Origin: an uncultured Poribacteria bacterium
Lineage (GTDB): Bacteria > Poribacteria > WGA-4E > WGA-3G
DNA: 64,000 nucleotides
Direction of reading: 5' to 3'
NCBI GenBank assembly: GCA_951828385.1
Contig: OX639973.1
Span: 4,827,200 to 4,891,199 of the forward strand
The notes under the pieces were generated by a model, which saw nothing but the letters and a program-made list of their open reading frames with translations, did no database searches and was not told where the DNA came from. The stretch's first letter is position 1; each line of letters starts with the position of its first letter. Shown in pieces: positions 1 to 8,260 of the stretch. The translations under genes and the position numbers were made by a program.

Positions 1-1269
1 TGAACCGGACCTTCCGTCAGTTGGTGCAATTACCCATAACCACGGCCCCTCTATTTTCGGACCACCCCGGAAGCGGAGTATTTTAGGCAACCCTGCCAAA
101 GGCGAAAAGTCAGATATCAAATTATCTTGAAGATATAGATGTTCCAAGTGAATTAAACCTGATAGTGGAGACACGTCGAATATTACGTTATTTTGAAGAC
201 CCAGAAATTCTAAGCTAATCAACCCAGATAGTGGAGATATGTCCGATATCCTATTGTATCCGAGAGACAAGGATTTCAAACCTGTTAGGTTCGCCAATGG
301 AGTTATATCCGATATTGTATTTTCTTCCAGATTTAATCGTGCCAACCTTTTTAACTCTGCCAGCGGAGCGATATCCGATATCGTGTTGTTTTGTAGTTCT
401 AACTGTAGTAGCCTTTTTAAGCTGGCCAGCGGGGATACATCCGATATTATGTTGTGCTGAAGTGACAGTGTTTCTAAGTTATTTAACGTTGCCAGCGCGG
501 AGATGTCCGATATTCCGCTGTTGGGAATTATTAACGTTCTTAAAGACGTTAAACCTTCCAGAGAAGTGATGTCCAATATCGGGTTGTCACTTATGTTTAT
601 TGATCTCAGTTTGGGTAATGCGGCGAGGGCAGAAAAGTCTGATATTGATGTCTTCCAAGCGTCCAAGGTCTCTAAACTGATTAATTCTGCAAGCGAAGAT
701 ACGTCAGATAACGGATTGTCATTAATCGCTAACCAATCTAATTTTTTTAAACCCGTGAGAGCGGATAAATCCAATATCACATTACGCGAAATATCGAGCG
801 ATCTCATATTGAACAATCCAGCAAGTGGTGATAGGTCAGTTATTGCGTTATCTTGTAACTTCAACCTCTCCAGTCTGATCAAGTCTGCCAGAGGTGATAA
901 ATCCGATACTAAGTTGTCTCTGAGCTCTAATACCTCCAGGTTTTTGGCAAATTCAAGACCTGTCAAATGTTGAATACCTTCGTTATTTCCATAAAGCCTT
1001 GTCAAAGTTGCCATCTCGTTTTCTGTGATTGGAACCACTTCGGCTTCGCCTTCTTCTGTTTCAATGATGGCATGCAGTGGTCCACTATCTTTGCCAAGAG
1101 CCTTTTCAATAACAGCGCGCAGATTGCGATCTGGAATGTCAACGGTTTGTGCTATTGTACTTGGTAGAATTAAGAGAGAAAGAGTGCCAAAAGTTAGGAT
1201 ATAGGCAAGTGCCAAGTATATCTTGAAAGATTTTTTTGTAATAATATATCGCGATATGAAACATTTCAT
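1..1269 (-). CDS. Leucine-rich repeat surface protein (3' end beyond window)
   Basis: The frame is open from the ATG at 1269 to position 1, so 423 codons are present and the C-terminus lies outside the window. Residues about 12-45 form a signal peptide or anchor ending near 'STIAQT'. From about residue 90 onward the protein is a run of about 21-22-residue leucine-rich repeats of the type 'ISDISPLAGLxxLxxLxLxxN', as in internalin-like LRR proteins. Such repeats form a curved protein-binding surface; no catalytic domain is visible. The gene begins 30 bp after the peptidase gene on the same strand and is probably the last known member of that operon. Partner unknown. An AAGGAG lies about 20 nt before the ATG, which is far for a ribosome binding site, but no closer in-frame start exists. 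Confidence 0.85.
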   Translation of the reverse strand, partial: MKCFISRYIITKKSFKIYLALAYILTFGTLSLLILPSTIAQTVDIPDRNLRAVIEKALGKDSGPLHAIIETEEGEAEVVPITENEMATLTRLYGNNEGIQHLTGLEFAKNLEVLELRDNLVSDLSPLADLIRLERLKLQDNAITDLSPLAGLFNMRSLDISRNVILDLSALTGLKKLDWLAINDNPLSDVSSLAELISLETLDAWKTSISDFSALAALPKLRSINISDNPILDITSLEGLTSLRTLIIPNSGISDISALATLNNLETLSLQHNIISDVSPLASLKRLLQLELQNNTISDIAPLAELKRLARLNLEENTISDITPLANLTGLKSLSLGYNRISDISPLSGLISLEFLGLQNNVIFDVSPLSGLIHLEHLYLQDNLISDFSPLAGLPKILRFRGGPKIEGPWLWVIAPTDGRSGS

Positions 1270-1299
1270 AATGTAAGTATCGGGGATTTTCTCCTTAAT

Positions 1300-2349
1300 T
1301 TACATCAGATTAGACGGCGTATAAAGTTTGCTATACGTCAGCATAATCCGATTGTGAATAAATTCATATTTCTCAGGGCAACAGAAGCGGAGTTTATCGG
1401 GATACACAAAATAGAATCCGATACTTTCTGCCATATCCTCATTTGGATTTTCTGTATAAGCGTAATCTGTTACAAACGCGGATCGTTCTTGAGTCGTTGA
1501 CCAACCCGATTCACTTGCATCTCGGGACCAGCCGCCAAGTTTCGCCCAATCCAATTTAAGTTGGTCATTAAAAACATAAGCCCATAAGAAGTGTGCCTTC
1601 TCGTGGGTAATTATTTTACGCGTATCCTTAAGAGCGTAAAGACCACTGCGCATGAGAATAGATTCAGCTAACACTATAGAACCGCGACCTGGCCGTGCAT
1701 AACTCATGCCTCTTTCTTCCGTATCAATTCTGCGGACTATATACTTTAATTGCGGTATTTTATGTAATGCCTGAGGGAATTCTTCAAATACTGATATAAT
1801 GAGCATCAGATCGTCATTTTCAAAAGCCGAGTAGCGTTCTGGTGTTCTGTTTGGGGCGACCCCGGTTAATGAAGCGCGGACATATACACCATACCTGTTT
1901 TGCAATATTAGTTCTATTACGGATCTGTTTGTTCCATTCTCTGTTACGAATTGAACGACAGCATAATACAGGTCCTTGTCCGGTGACAAAACCTCTTCGG
2001 ATCCTTCAACAGGAAAGATATTTCTACTAATCGTAACGAGTTTTAACTTATCCTTAGGTTCAATCTTAATACCATTTTCTAAATCTTCATTGCTTATATG
2101 CCATCTGGAAAACTGTAGATTCAGACCGAACGGCATGGATTTAAAGACCTTTAAAAGCGCAGCAGCCTCTTTTGTCGTCCAGGTAGCATCTAAATAAACA
2201 GAATATTTTGCCTCCAACGCCAAATGAGAAGCGTATTTTTTCTCCCGCTGTGAAGTCGGATTTTTATTTACTGTATTATACTGGGATATATAACAACTCG
2301 GTTGTAGGATTATGATAGCAAGCAGAACGAAATTACCGATAATTCGCAT
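1300..2349 (-). CDS. Secreted zincin-like metallopeptidase (HEKAH), possible lipoprotein
   Basis: The N-terminus is a hydrophobic signal with a cysteine in 'ILQPSCYIS', possibly a lipoprotein site. The C-terminal third has HEKAH, which fits the HExxH zinc motif, followed about 50 residues later by 'NPNEDMAES', where the glutamate could be the third zinc ligand. This layout resembles lethal-factor-like (ATLF) or other gluzincin peptidases. The middle region is not recognised. I chose the ATG at 2349 (start MRIIGNFVLL) over a TTG two codons upstream. It starts 2 bp after the stop of the DUF1592 gene, so the two are almost certainly co-translated. Function is inferred from motifs only; the substrate is unknown. 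Confidence 0.7.
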   Translation of the reverse strand: MRIIGNFVLLAIIILQPSCYISQYNTVNKNPTSQREKKYASHLALEAKYSVYLDATWTTKEAAALLKVFKSMPFGLNLQFSRWHISNEDLENGIKIEPKDKLKLVTISRNIFPVEGSEEVLSPDKDLYYAVVQFVTENGTNRSVIELILQNRYGVYVRASLTGVAPNRTPERYSAFENDDLMLIISVFEEFPQALHKIPQLKYIVRRIDTEERGMSYARPGRGSIVLAESILMRSGLYALKDTRKIITHEKAHFLWAYVFNDQLKLDWAKLGGWSRDASESGWSTTQERSAFVTDYAYTENPNEDMAESIGFYFVYPDKLRFCCPEKYEFIHNRIMLTYSKLYTPSNLM

Positions 2350-2351
2350 CG

Positions 2352-4880
2352 TCAATTACCCTGAGTGCCACGTCGCAAACGGAACGGATCACTTTTAACA
2401 ATTTCAGTAATCAAGACGGAGCTCCTGTAACCTTCAGATTCAAGTTGTGCTACGATTCGGTCAACAGTTGGGCGATCGTAATATTCCAATCCTCTCCCTA
2501 AAGCATACGTCAACATTTTCTCCGTCAAACAGCGTACAAACTGTTGATGCCTATCTTTAAGGATCTGCTTCAGGTCTGCTATACCGTCAAAGGCAGTGCC
2601 ATCTGGTAATTCGGCGGTTGTATCAATTTCCAATTCGCCTTCTTTGGTCCGAAACGCCCCAATCGCGTTATAGTTTTCGAGTGCGAACCCGATGGGGTCC
2701 ATCTTGGCGTGGCAGTTAGCGCATGCAGGGTCTTCTCTATGTTGTTCAAGGCGTTCTCGCAAGGTGGTTCCGGTAATAGCATCGTGGTCCTCTTCCAATT
2801 CTGGGACATCTGGGGGTGGAGGCGGTGGCGGTGAACCGAGTACCTGTTCCAAGACCCAACGTCCCCTTTTGACGGGGGAAGTACGCGTCGGGTTAGAAGT
2901 TGCCGTCAGGATACTGGCGTGCGTAAGGATACCCCCACGTGAGGCACCTTGCAACGTAACCCGCTGAAATTCTTTGCCTTTAATCGCTTCGCCACCGGGG
3001 ACTGTTTTCTTCTGATACAGCCAGTTTCCATTGGTGTCAGCAATACCGTAGTGGTTCGCCAATTCCTTATTGAGGAAGGTATAATCTGCGTCAAGCAAAT
3101 CAAGGACACTTTGATCCTCACGAAGGATTGACTCGACAAAAAGCTCTGTTTCCTTCAACATCGCGGCTCGCAATCTACGACCAAAGGTTGGAAATCGCTC
3201 ACGGTCAGGCGTAACCGTTGCGATGCGTTGGATTTGCAGCCATTGTGCGCCAAAGTCACGTGCTAATTCCGTTGCTTTCGGATCTGCTAACATCCGTTTA
3301 ACTTGTGCTTCAAGAGTGTCAGTCAGTTGGTTTTGCGCCGCGAGTTCAAAAAGTTCGTCATCTGGCATACTGCTCCATAAAAAATAGGAGAGTCGTGACG
3401 CGAGTTGGAATTCATCAATCGGATATGGATCTGGGCTTTGTGGACGGTCATCTAACTCCAATCGGAATAGGAACTTCGGTGAACAGAGAATAACTTTAAT
3501 CGCCTGCTGAATCGCTGCTTCCCACTTTGCACCATCGGCTTGAATCGCGCCTACAAACTGTGTGAGCTGCTCCACTTCGTCTTCAGTCGGTGGACGGCGA
3601 TACCCTCGACGTAGTAGACGGGTCAACACTTCACGCGTCTGTTCTACTTGTGGGATGTCCGGTGTACACGCCAAAATTTCGAGTTGGGTATCAGGACGAG
3701 TATCCAACGGACCTTCTGCCCAAAGCACCCGAATCTGGAGTTTCGCGGACGGTTCACCTTCTGTAGGTTTAACCATCGCAATCCCTGCGCGTTCGATGTT
3801 CGGGATGCCAGTAACAAGGTACTCAACAGTCTGTGTCTTTTTCGGGTCGCGGGAAGTAACCTCAAAGGTCTTTAGAATCTTAATCCTGTTATCCGCTGCT
3901 GGGTCCACACCAACTAACTGGGTAAGCTCTTCTGGCGGAGAAACTTCCTCTAATGCTTCACCTTGAATAAATAGGGCAACTTCAATAGGGGTTTGACGCT
4001 CAGCCTCAGCGATAGGCGTTTCACTATCCGTTTCAGCGGCAGCGGTTTCACTATAGGGATCAGTTTCAGCAGCAGGTGTCCCACTGTCAGGCTCAACGTA
4101 GAGTGTTGCCTTGTAGATGATTTCTTCATCCGGGAACATCTTGAAAAATGCCGCACCTGTTGTAAAGGGACCAGATTTCCACGCCTCTGTAGCCGTTGGG
4201 TCAAGGAGTCGGAAACGTTGATCTGGGACATCATTGTGGCGTGGATCGAGACGCGACCCCCTTTGGTAGCGTTTCGAGGGCGGTGGCGGTTCCACTAAAA
4301 TCACGCGGGTGGCAATGGCTTCTGCCGCTTCAAGATAGCGTTCCATCAGGAGCGGCGACATCGTCAGTACATCGCCGATATTATCAAATCCGTGTCCTAC
4401 GTCATCCGCTGGGAAATTTTCGGTAGGGTCGAAATCAACGCCGAGCAGGTCTCGGACGGTATTTTTGTATTCGACTTTATTGAGTCGGCGGACGGTTACT
4501 CGCCCTGGATCCGGTTTCGCCGTACGGTCTGCGTGTTCAAAAATCGCCTCAATATGCGCAACAAACGCATCTGATTCTTCTAAAACGGGTTGAACCTCAC
4601 TCTCCGATGGTGGCATGTAGCCTGTTGATACCATGTCTAAGACCCGGTCCCAGACATCACGATTCTCAATGAGCGACATATCATCTGAAAATGCATTGAG
4701 CGCGAGTTCGGCGGCGGGTTCATCGCCAGCATGACAACTGAAGCAGTATGTTTTCAAGAATGGGAGACCCTCTTGCGAGAAACTGGAAGTTTCCTCTCCA
4801 CCCGGGTTAGCGGCGAATGCAATGAGGATCAATACTAATATTAGGCAGAGGAACTGTGGGATATGATTAAGCGAAATCAT
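2352..4880 (-). CDS. DUF1587/DUF1592/DUF1588/DUF1585 cytochrome-like protein
   Basis: This exported protein of about 842 residues has a signal peptide and then CFSCH (c-type haem site, about residue 46), as in planctomycete-type cytochrome C proteins. The order that follows is typical of the family: DUF1587 near the N-terminus, DUF1592 in the middle ('LASRLSYFLWSSMPDDEL'), DUF1588 with a second CxxCH ('CANCHAKMD', about residue 720), then DUF1585 at the C-terminus. The biochemical role of the family is poorly known; periplasmic redox chemistry is inferred. An acidic low-complexity stretch rich in ET/PIAE repeats at about residues 275-300 looks expanded. I chose ATG 4880 over TTG 4895 because GGAG sits 7 nt upstream. 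A promoter-like TTGACT-N18-TATTAT lies at 4998-4969. First gene of the operon with the peptidase and LRR genes. Confidence 0.85.
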   Translation of the reverse strand: MISLNHIPQFLCLILVLILIAFAANPGGEETSSFSQEGLPFLKTYCFSCHAGDEPAAELALNAFSDDMSLIENRDVWDRVLDMVSTGYMPPSESEVQPVLEESDAFVAHIEAIFEHADRTAKPDPGRVTVRRLNKVEYKNTVRDLLGVDFDPTENFPADDVGHGFDNIGDVLTMSPLLMERYLEAAEAIATRVILVEPPPPSKRYQRGSRLDPRHNDVPDQRFRLLDPTATEAWKSGPFTTGAAFFKMFPDEEIIYKATLYVEPDSGTPAAETDPYSETAAAETDSETPIAEAERQTPIEVALFIQGEALEEVSPPEELTQLVGVDPAADNRIKILKTFEVTSRDPKKTQTVEYLVTGIPNIERAGIAMVKPTEGEPSAKLQIRVLWAEGPLDTRPDTQLEILACTPDIPQVEQTREVLTRLLRRGYRRPPTEDEVEQLTQFVGAIQADGAKWEAAIQQAIKVILCSPKFLFRLELDDRPQSPDPYPIDEFQLASRLSYFLWSSMPDDELFELAAQNQLTDTLEAQVKRMLADPKATELARDFGAQWLQIQRIATVTPDRERFPTFGRRLRAAMLKETELFVESILREDQSVLDLLDADYTFLNKELANHYGIADTNGNWLYQKKTVPGGEAIKGKEFQRVTLQGASRGGILTHASILTATSNPTRTSPVKRGRWVLEQVLGSPPPPPPPDVPELEEDHDAITGTTLRERLEQHREDPACANCHAKMDPIGFALENYNAIGAFRTKEGELEIDTTAELPDGTAFDGIADLKQILKDRHQQFVRCLTEKMLTYALGRGLEYYDRPTVDRIVAQLESEGYRSSVLITEIVKSDPFRLRRGTQGN

Positions 4881-4968
4881 GGATAAACTCCGCAAGATGC
4901 AAAATTGGATTTATTTGCTTATGGCTAATTGTTTGTGTCTGTTTATGGCTTGGTTCCTGTATAGAGTA

Positions 4969-4998
4969 ATAATACCACAACTTTTTACGTAAAGTCAA
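4969..4998 (-). promoter_or_regulatory. Sigma-70-like promoter of the DUF1592 operon
   Basis: On the minus strand TTGACT (4998-4993) and TATTAT (4974-4969) are separated by 18 bp, about 90 bp before the start codon at 4880. Confidence 0.5.
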
Positions 4999-5055
4999 GC
5001 AAAAGGTGAAGCAGAGCCATTCAGTTCTCCCGTTTTTGGGTCGGGTTTTCCGCCC

Positions 5056-5090
5056 AGGCCCGGTAGGTTTGGTTTCCTAACCGAACCGGA
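5056..5090. repeat. Family A palindromic repeat
   Basis: The unit reads 'ccggtaggtttggtttcc' followed by 'taaccgaaccgg'; the arms 'ccggt..ggtt' and 'aacc..accgg' are inverted. Near-identical units occur at 5151-5185 and 11468-11502. Confidence 0.85.
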
Positions 5091-5150
5091 TACTCGGCAG
5101 GAACCTTGCATACGCCAGAAGACTTTTTGAGTTTCTCCATCCGCAGCCCC

Positions 5151-5185
5151 AGGCCCGGTAGGTTTGGTTTCCTAACCGAACCGGA
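5151..5185. repeat. Family A palindromic repeat
   Basis: Same 35-base unit as at 5056-5090, identical across the core from 'aggcccggtaggtttgg' through 'ttcctaaccgaaccgga'. Confidence 0.85.
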
Positions 5186-5258
5186 CTTGTCTCAACCCGG
5201 GCCGTTTAGCGGAAACCCTGTTTAGCAAACCCTGCGGCTGAAGGTTTTCGCGGAGAAT

Positions 5259-5285
5259 CCGATGTGGTTTCCTAACCGCACCGGA
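5259..5285. repeat. Family A repeat, partial
   Basis: Shorter unit with 'gtggtttcctaaccgcaccg', the 'gcacc' variant of family A; the left arm is degraded. Confidence 0.65.
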
Positions 5286-5325
5286 TCCTCTCAGTTTTCT
5301 ATTTTTTACCGATTTTGGGGAAAGC

Positions 5326-5352
5326 GTCGCGACCGGGAGGTCGCTCCTACAG
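5326..5352. repeat. Family B palindromic repeat
   Basis: Unit 'gcgaccgggaggtcgc' followed by 'tcctacag'. The arms 'gcgacc' and 'ggtcgc' are inverted. Related units are at 58123-58148 (inside the pheS T-box leader) and 59063-59112. Confidence 0.8.
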
Positions 5353-5426
5353 TAAAGAGTCTACCCGCAAAAAATCGAAATTAAGGAAGGGTTTTGGACA
5401 TTTGTGAGGTTGGACGGATTGCCGTA

Positions 5427-5456
5427 AAAGAAAATGCCCTAACTGGACGGTAGGGC
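5427..5456 (-). terminator. Intrinsic terminator of the TPR/coiled-coil operon
   Basis: On the minus strand GCCCT and AGGGC form a stem around an 11-12-base loop, followed by a T-rich run (ATTTTCTTTT). It lies 37-66 bp after the TPR stop codon. The stem is short. Confidence 0.5.
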
Positions 5457-5492
5457 GGTGGTGTTTTTCAGACTACAAGGATTATAGCGTTT

Positions 5493-6302
5493 CTAATCCT
5501 CTAACCTTTTCATAATTCTCATAATTTCCGATTTAAGTTCTTCGTCTCCTGCCTTCTCCATTAAATCTAATGTTATCTGATAATCTTGCTTAGCGTCATC
5601 AATGAGACCTAACTTTCTTTTCACAGTCCCCCGGTTGGCATAGGCATACGCATCATTTGGGTTTAGACGGATCGCCGCATCAAAGTCAGGTAGAGCTGCT
5701 TCAGGATGTCCCAACTTAATTTTCACACCACCTCGATTGTTATAAGCATCTGCAGCATCAGGGTTTAGACGGATAACCGTATCAAAATCTGAGATAGCTT
5801 CAAAATGCTGTCCGATATTGTTTTTCGCATTGCCTCGATTGTTGTAAGCATTTGCATCGTTAGGATCTAAGCGGATAGCCTCATTATAGTCGGAAATAGC
5901 GGCTTCAGAATGTCCCAAGGAGTCTTTTACAATAGCCCGATTGTAATAAGCACTTGCATCGTCAGGATTTAGCCGAATAGCCTCATCGTAGTCAGAAATA
6001 GCTTCAAAATGTTGTCCTATCTTACCCTTTACAACGCCTCGATTGTAATAAGCACTTGCATCGTCAGGATTTAGCCGGATAGCCTCATCATAGTCGGAAA
6101 TGGCTTCAGAATCTTGTCCGATTTTGCTTTTCGCATTGCCCCGTTTAAAATAGCCAACAGCAAGGTTCGGGTTTAGTTCAAGTGCTTTATCATACGCCGA
6201 AATAGCAGATTCATAACCTCCTTGACCAGACAAGGCATTTCCCTTATCAAGATAGTTTTCGGCAGATTTGGCATTGCCATTTGTGTTGTTAATGTTTTCC
6301 AT
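5493..6302 (-). CDS. Tetratricopeptide repeat protein
   Basis: This 269-residue protein is built of about seven consecutive TPR units of 34 residues with the consensus 'AISDYDEAIRLNPDDASAYYNRG'-like pattern. The repeats at about residues 85-118 and 119-152 are nearly identical, so recent internal duplication is likely. There is no signal peptide; it is probably cytoplasmic and binds a protein partner. Its ATG overlaps the stop codon of the upstream membrane protein by one base (TAATG), so the two are translationally coupled and likely act together. No catalytic domain is visible. Confidence 0.85.
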   Translation of the reverse strand: MENINNTNGNAKSAENYLDKGNALSGQGGYESAISAYDKALELNPNLAVGYFKRGNAKSKIGQDSEAISDYDEAIRLNPDDASAYYNRGVVKGKIGQHFEAISDYDEAIRLNPDDASAYYNRAIVKDSLGHSEAAISDYNEAIRLDPNDANAYNNRGNAKNNIGQHFEAISDFDTVIRLNPDAADAYNNRGGVKIKLGHPEAALPDFDAAIRLNPNDAYAYANRGTVKRKLGLIDDAKQDYQITLDLMEKAGDEELKSEIMRIMKRLED

Positions 6303-6799
6303 TAGACTTTCTCTTCTGTGGGAGGAGAATAATTTTTTAGATGCTCTAATAACTCTTCTTCCTCGGAGAACCCTGACGACGAGGTTGAGGTGGAAGCTGC
6401 TTCGCCTTCACTATTAGTAGAAGCGGTTTCGCTTTTACTCGGTCTGTTAAGTATTTTTTGAGTGAAAATGTAATACACTATAGGAGCAATAATCGCTACC
6501 ACCAATGGGGCTATGATTGATGCCAAAATCACGTGTTGCACCTTAGCGATTCCCTGCGTCCTTTCGTCAATTTTCCCAACTGTTACTTTCAGGTCCTCTA
6601 CCGTTGTTTTTAGGTCCTTCACGGTCGTGTTGAGTTCCCCGACAGTCATGTTGAGGGTCTTCACAGTCGTGTTGAGTTCCCTCAGATCTATCTTTTCAGT
6701 AACTGTTATAATGTTTGGATCCGACGGATCCTGTCCAAACGCAGCAGCAACAAAGAGGACACAAAGAATCCCGAATAGCACAACCCGCCCATTTAGCAT
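6302..6799 (-). CDS. Membrane-anchored coiled-coil protein
   Basis: The 165-residue product has a signal sequence ending near 'AAFGQ', then an extracytoplasmic heptad-like coiled coil made of imperfect 7-residue units 'TVxxLNT/TVxDLKT' (about residues 38-80), one strong transmembrane helix (about residues 89-112) and a Ser/Thr/Glu-rich cytoplasmic tail. The layout suggests a periplasmic oligomerisation stalk with the tail facing the TPR protein encoded immediately downstream. The family is not recognised. GGGAG lies 7 nt before the ATG. Confidence 0.65.
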   Translation of the reverse strand: MLNGRVVLFGILCVLFVAAAFGQDPSDPNIITVTEKIDLRELNTTVKTLNMTVGELNTTVKDLKTTVEDLKVTVGKIDERTQGIAKVQHVILASIIAPLVVAIIAPIVYYIFTQKILNRPSKSETASTNSEGEAASTSTSSSGFSEEEELLEHLKNYSPPTEEKV

Positions 6800-6874
6800 T
6801 ATGAATCTCCCAGACTTCAGTTTTACCGAATGAAAATAACGTATATACCACTATTTTAGTTGATAGGTTAAATT

Positions 6875-6903
6875 ATTTTAGCATATTACTAAAAAAAATG
6901 CAA
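6875..6903 (-). promoter_or_regulatory. Promoter of the coiled-coil/TPR operon
   Basis: On the minus strand TTGCAT (6903-6898) and TAAAAT (6880-6875) are spaced by exactly 17 bp, about 75 bp before the ATG at 6799. Confidence 0.55.
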
Positions 6904-7041
6904 AAAAAGTACACTATGTATGCTACCCTTGCGGCGCAGCAGCGTGCCAAGGAGATTGATAACAAAAGCGAGAACTCCAAATTAATCCTCCGCGCCCTCA
7001 GTTTCTATAGTTCCCTGTAAATGACTAAATGACTCTGAAAT

Positions 7042-7070
7042 TTGCTTTTTAAAAACGGATTTGCTAAGAT
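7042..7070 (+). promoter_or_regulatory. Promoter of the Ldh2-type dehydrogenase
   Basis: TTGCTT (7042-7047) and TAAGAT (7065-7070) are separated by 17 bp, 35 bp before the start codon. Confidence 0.4.
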
Positions 7071-7104
7071 AATAGCACTAAAACCGTGATGGGGGTTTAT
7101 AGTC

Positions 7105-8175
7105 ATGAATCAACACGAACAAGAACGAATTGTGAATGCAACAGCGTTGCAAAGTGTCTGTAGTGCGCTTTACCAGAAAGTCGGCGTTGCGCAATCAGAT
7201 GCGGATACCGTCTCGGAAATGCAAGTACTGATGGATTTGCGTGGCGTTCATTCACACGCGACACGCGGCATGCCGGGTTATGTCCGGGGCATCATCGGTG
7301 GGAACATTAATCCGAATCCACAACTCCAGACGCTTGCGGATAATCCTGCCTCTGTGCTATTGGATGGCGACCGCGGATTGGGACATCTCGTCGGTGTTCG
7401 GGCAATGAACATCGCTATTGAAAAAGCGAAGTCCGCCTCTATCGGTGTGGCGATTGTTCGGAACAGCAATCACTTCGGGGCTGCCTCCAGCCATGCGATG
7501 CGCGCACTTCCGCACGATATGATCGGTTTCGCAACGACCAACGGACTCGGTGTGAATACTGCCGTTTTTGGTGCGAGAACTGCTTCGATCGGAAATAATG
7601 CGTTTTCCTTTGCGATCCCTGCTGGCGAAGAGCCACCGATTGTGTTGGACATGGCGTGCGGTGCTGCCGCCGCTGGACGGATTGGGACTGCAAGGTTATA
7701 CCAAGAGAAAATCCCGTTGGGATGGGCACTTGACGCGGACGGTAACGAAACCGATGATCCAGGGAAAGTCGCCGTTATCCTACCCGCTGCAGGTCCGAAA
7801 GGTTCCGCGCTCGCGATTGTGATGGATGTCTTGTGCGGTCCGTTGAGCGGTGGGTTGATGGGCATCAACAAACACTTTCAACCCGGGGACGCGCCACCAG
7901 AGAAGCGCGTATCGGCACACTTTTTCCTCGCGATTAACATTGCCAGTTTCACCGCTGTTGCAGAATTCAAAGCCGAAATTGACCGACAGATTCGGATGAC
8001 ACGTCAAGCGACCCCACGCGCCGGTTTTACGCGCGTCACCCTACCCGGTGAGATTGAGTCGGAATTGACGCAAGAACGCATCGCAAACGGGATTCCGCTG
8101 CACAACGAACCGTTGCAAACGATCGAGCAACTCGCCGACGAGTTAGAGGTTGAAATCCCATGGAGCCGACAGTGA
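7105..8175 (+). CDS. Malate/L-lactate dehydrogenase family oxidoreductase (Ldh_2)
   Basis: This 356-residue protein matches the NAD(P)-dependent Ldh_2 family (malate/L-lactate/ureidoglycolate/sulfolactate dehydrogenases) over its whole usual length. Typical segments are 'DLRGVHSHATRGMPGYV' near residue 45, 'SNHFGAASSHAMRAL' (catalytic His region) near 120, and the glycine-rich 'GPKGSALAIVMDVLCGPLSGG' region near 235. It should reduce or oxidise a 2-keto/2-hydroxy acid in the cytoplasm; the exact substrate cannot be read from sequence. GGGGG lies 9 nt before the ATG. It stands alone, with its own promoter and a separate promoter for the next gene. Confidence 0.85.
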   Translation: MNQHEQERIVNATALQSVCSALYQKVGVAQSDADTVSEMQVLMDLRGVHSHATRGMPGYVRGIIGGNINPNPQLQTLADNPASVLLDGDRGLGHLVGVRAMNIAIEKAKSASIGVAIVRNSNHFGAASSHAMRALPHDMIGFATTNGLGVNTAVFGARTASIGNNAFSFAIPAGEEPPIVLDMACGAAAAGRIGTARLYQEKIPLGWALDADGNETDDPGKVAVILPAAGPKGSALAIVMDVLCGPLSGGLMGINKHFQPGDAPPEKRVSAHFFLAINIASFTAVAEFKAEIDRQIRMTRQATPRAGFTRVTLPGEIESELTQERIANGIPLHNEPLQTIEQLADELEVEIPWSRQ

Positions 8176-8184
8176 ATTTTCTGC

Positions 8185-8214
8185 TTGCAATCGCGCCTTA
8201 TATCCGTGTATAAT
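8185..8214 (+). promoter_or_regulatory. Promoter of the restriction-modification gene
   Basis: TTGCAA (8185-8190) and TATAAT (8209-8214) are spaced by 18 bp, 46 bp before the start at 8261. The hexamers and spacing are identical to the promoter of the BrnT-like gene at 11846-11875. Confidence 0.65.
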
Positions 8215-8260
8215 TGGCGTTGTCTCAAATCCGATTGCCAATGCTACACGGGGAAACGCC

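Larger units (their letters stand above)
4896..5492. other. Intergenic, repeat-rich
   Basis: No gene is visible. The stretch carries the upstream promoter of the DUF1592 gene, three family-A palindromic repeats, one family-B repeat and the terminator of the TPR gene, each listed separately. The text 'gcggaaacccTGtttagcaaaccctgcgg' region around 5210-5240 contains further GC-rich fragments resembling the repeats. Confidence 0.6.
6800..7104. other. Divergent intergenic region
   Basis: It holds the two divergent promoters listed separately. A 34-codon frame at 6916-7020 (+) has no ribosome binding site and is not called as a gene. Confidence 0.5.

Noticed and set aside
231-1167. Several plus-strand open frames
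   Set aside because: They are antisense to the leucine-rich-repeat protein, whose regular repeats create long frames on both strands; the minus frame has a signal peptide and clear LRR pattern.
6916-7020. 34-codon plus-strand frame
   Set aside because: No ribosome binding site and no recognisable similarity; it overlaps the divergent promoter region.
8150-8260. Longer start for the restriction enzyme
   Set aside because: The extra 37 codons overlap the end of the dehydrogenase gene and contain the promoter TTGCAA-N18-TATAAT; conserved sequence begins at 8261.
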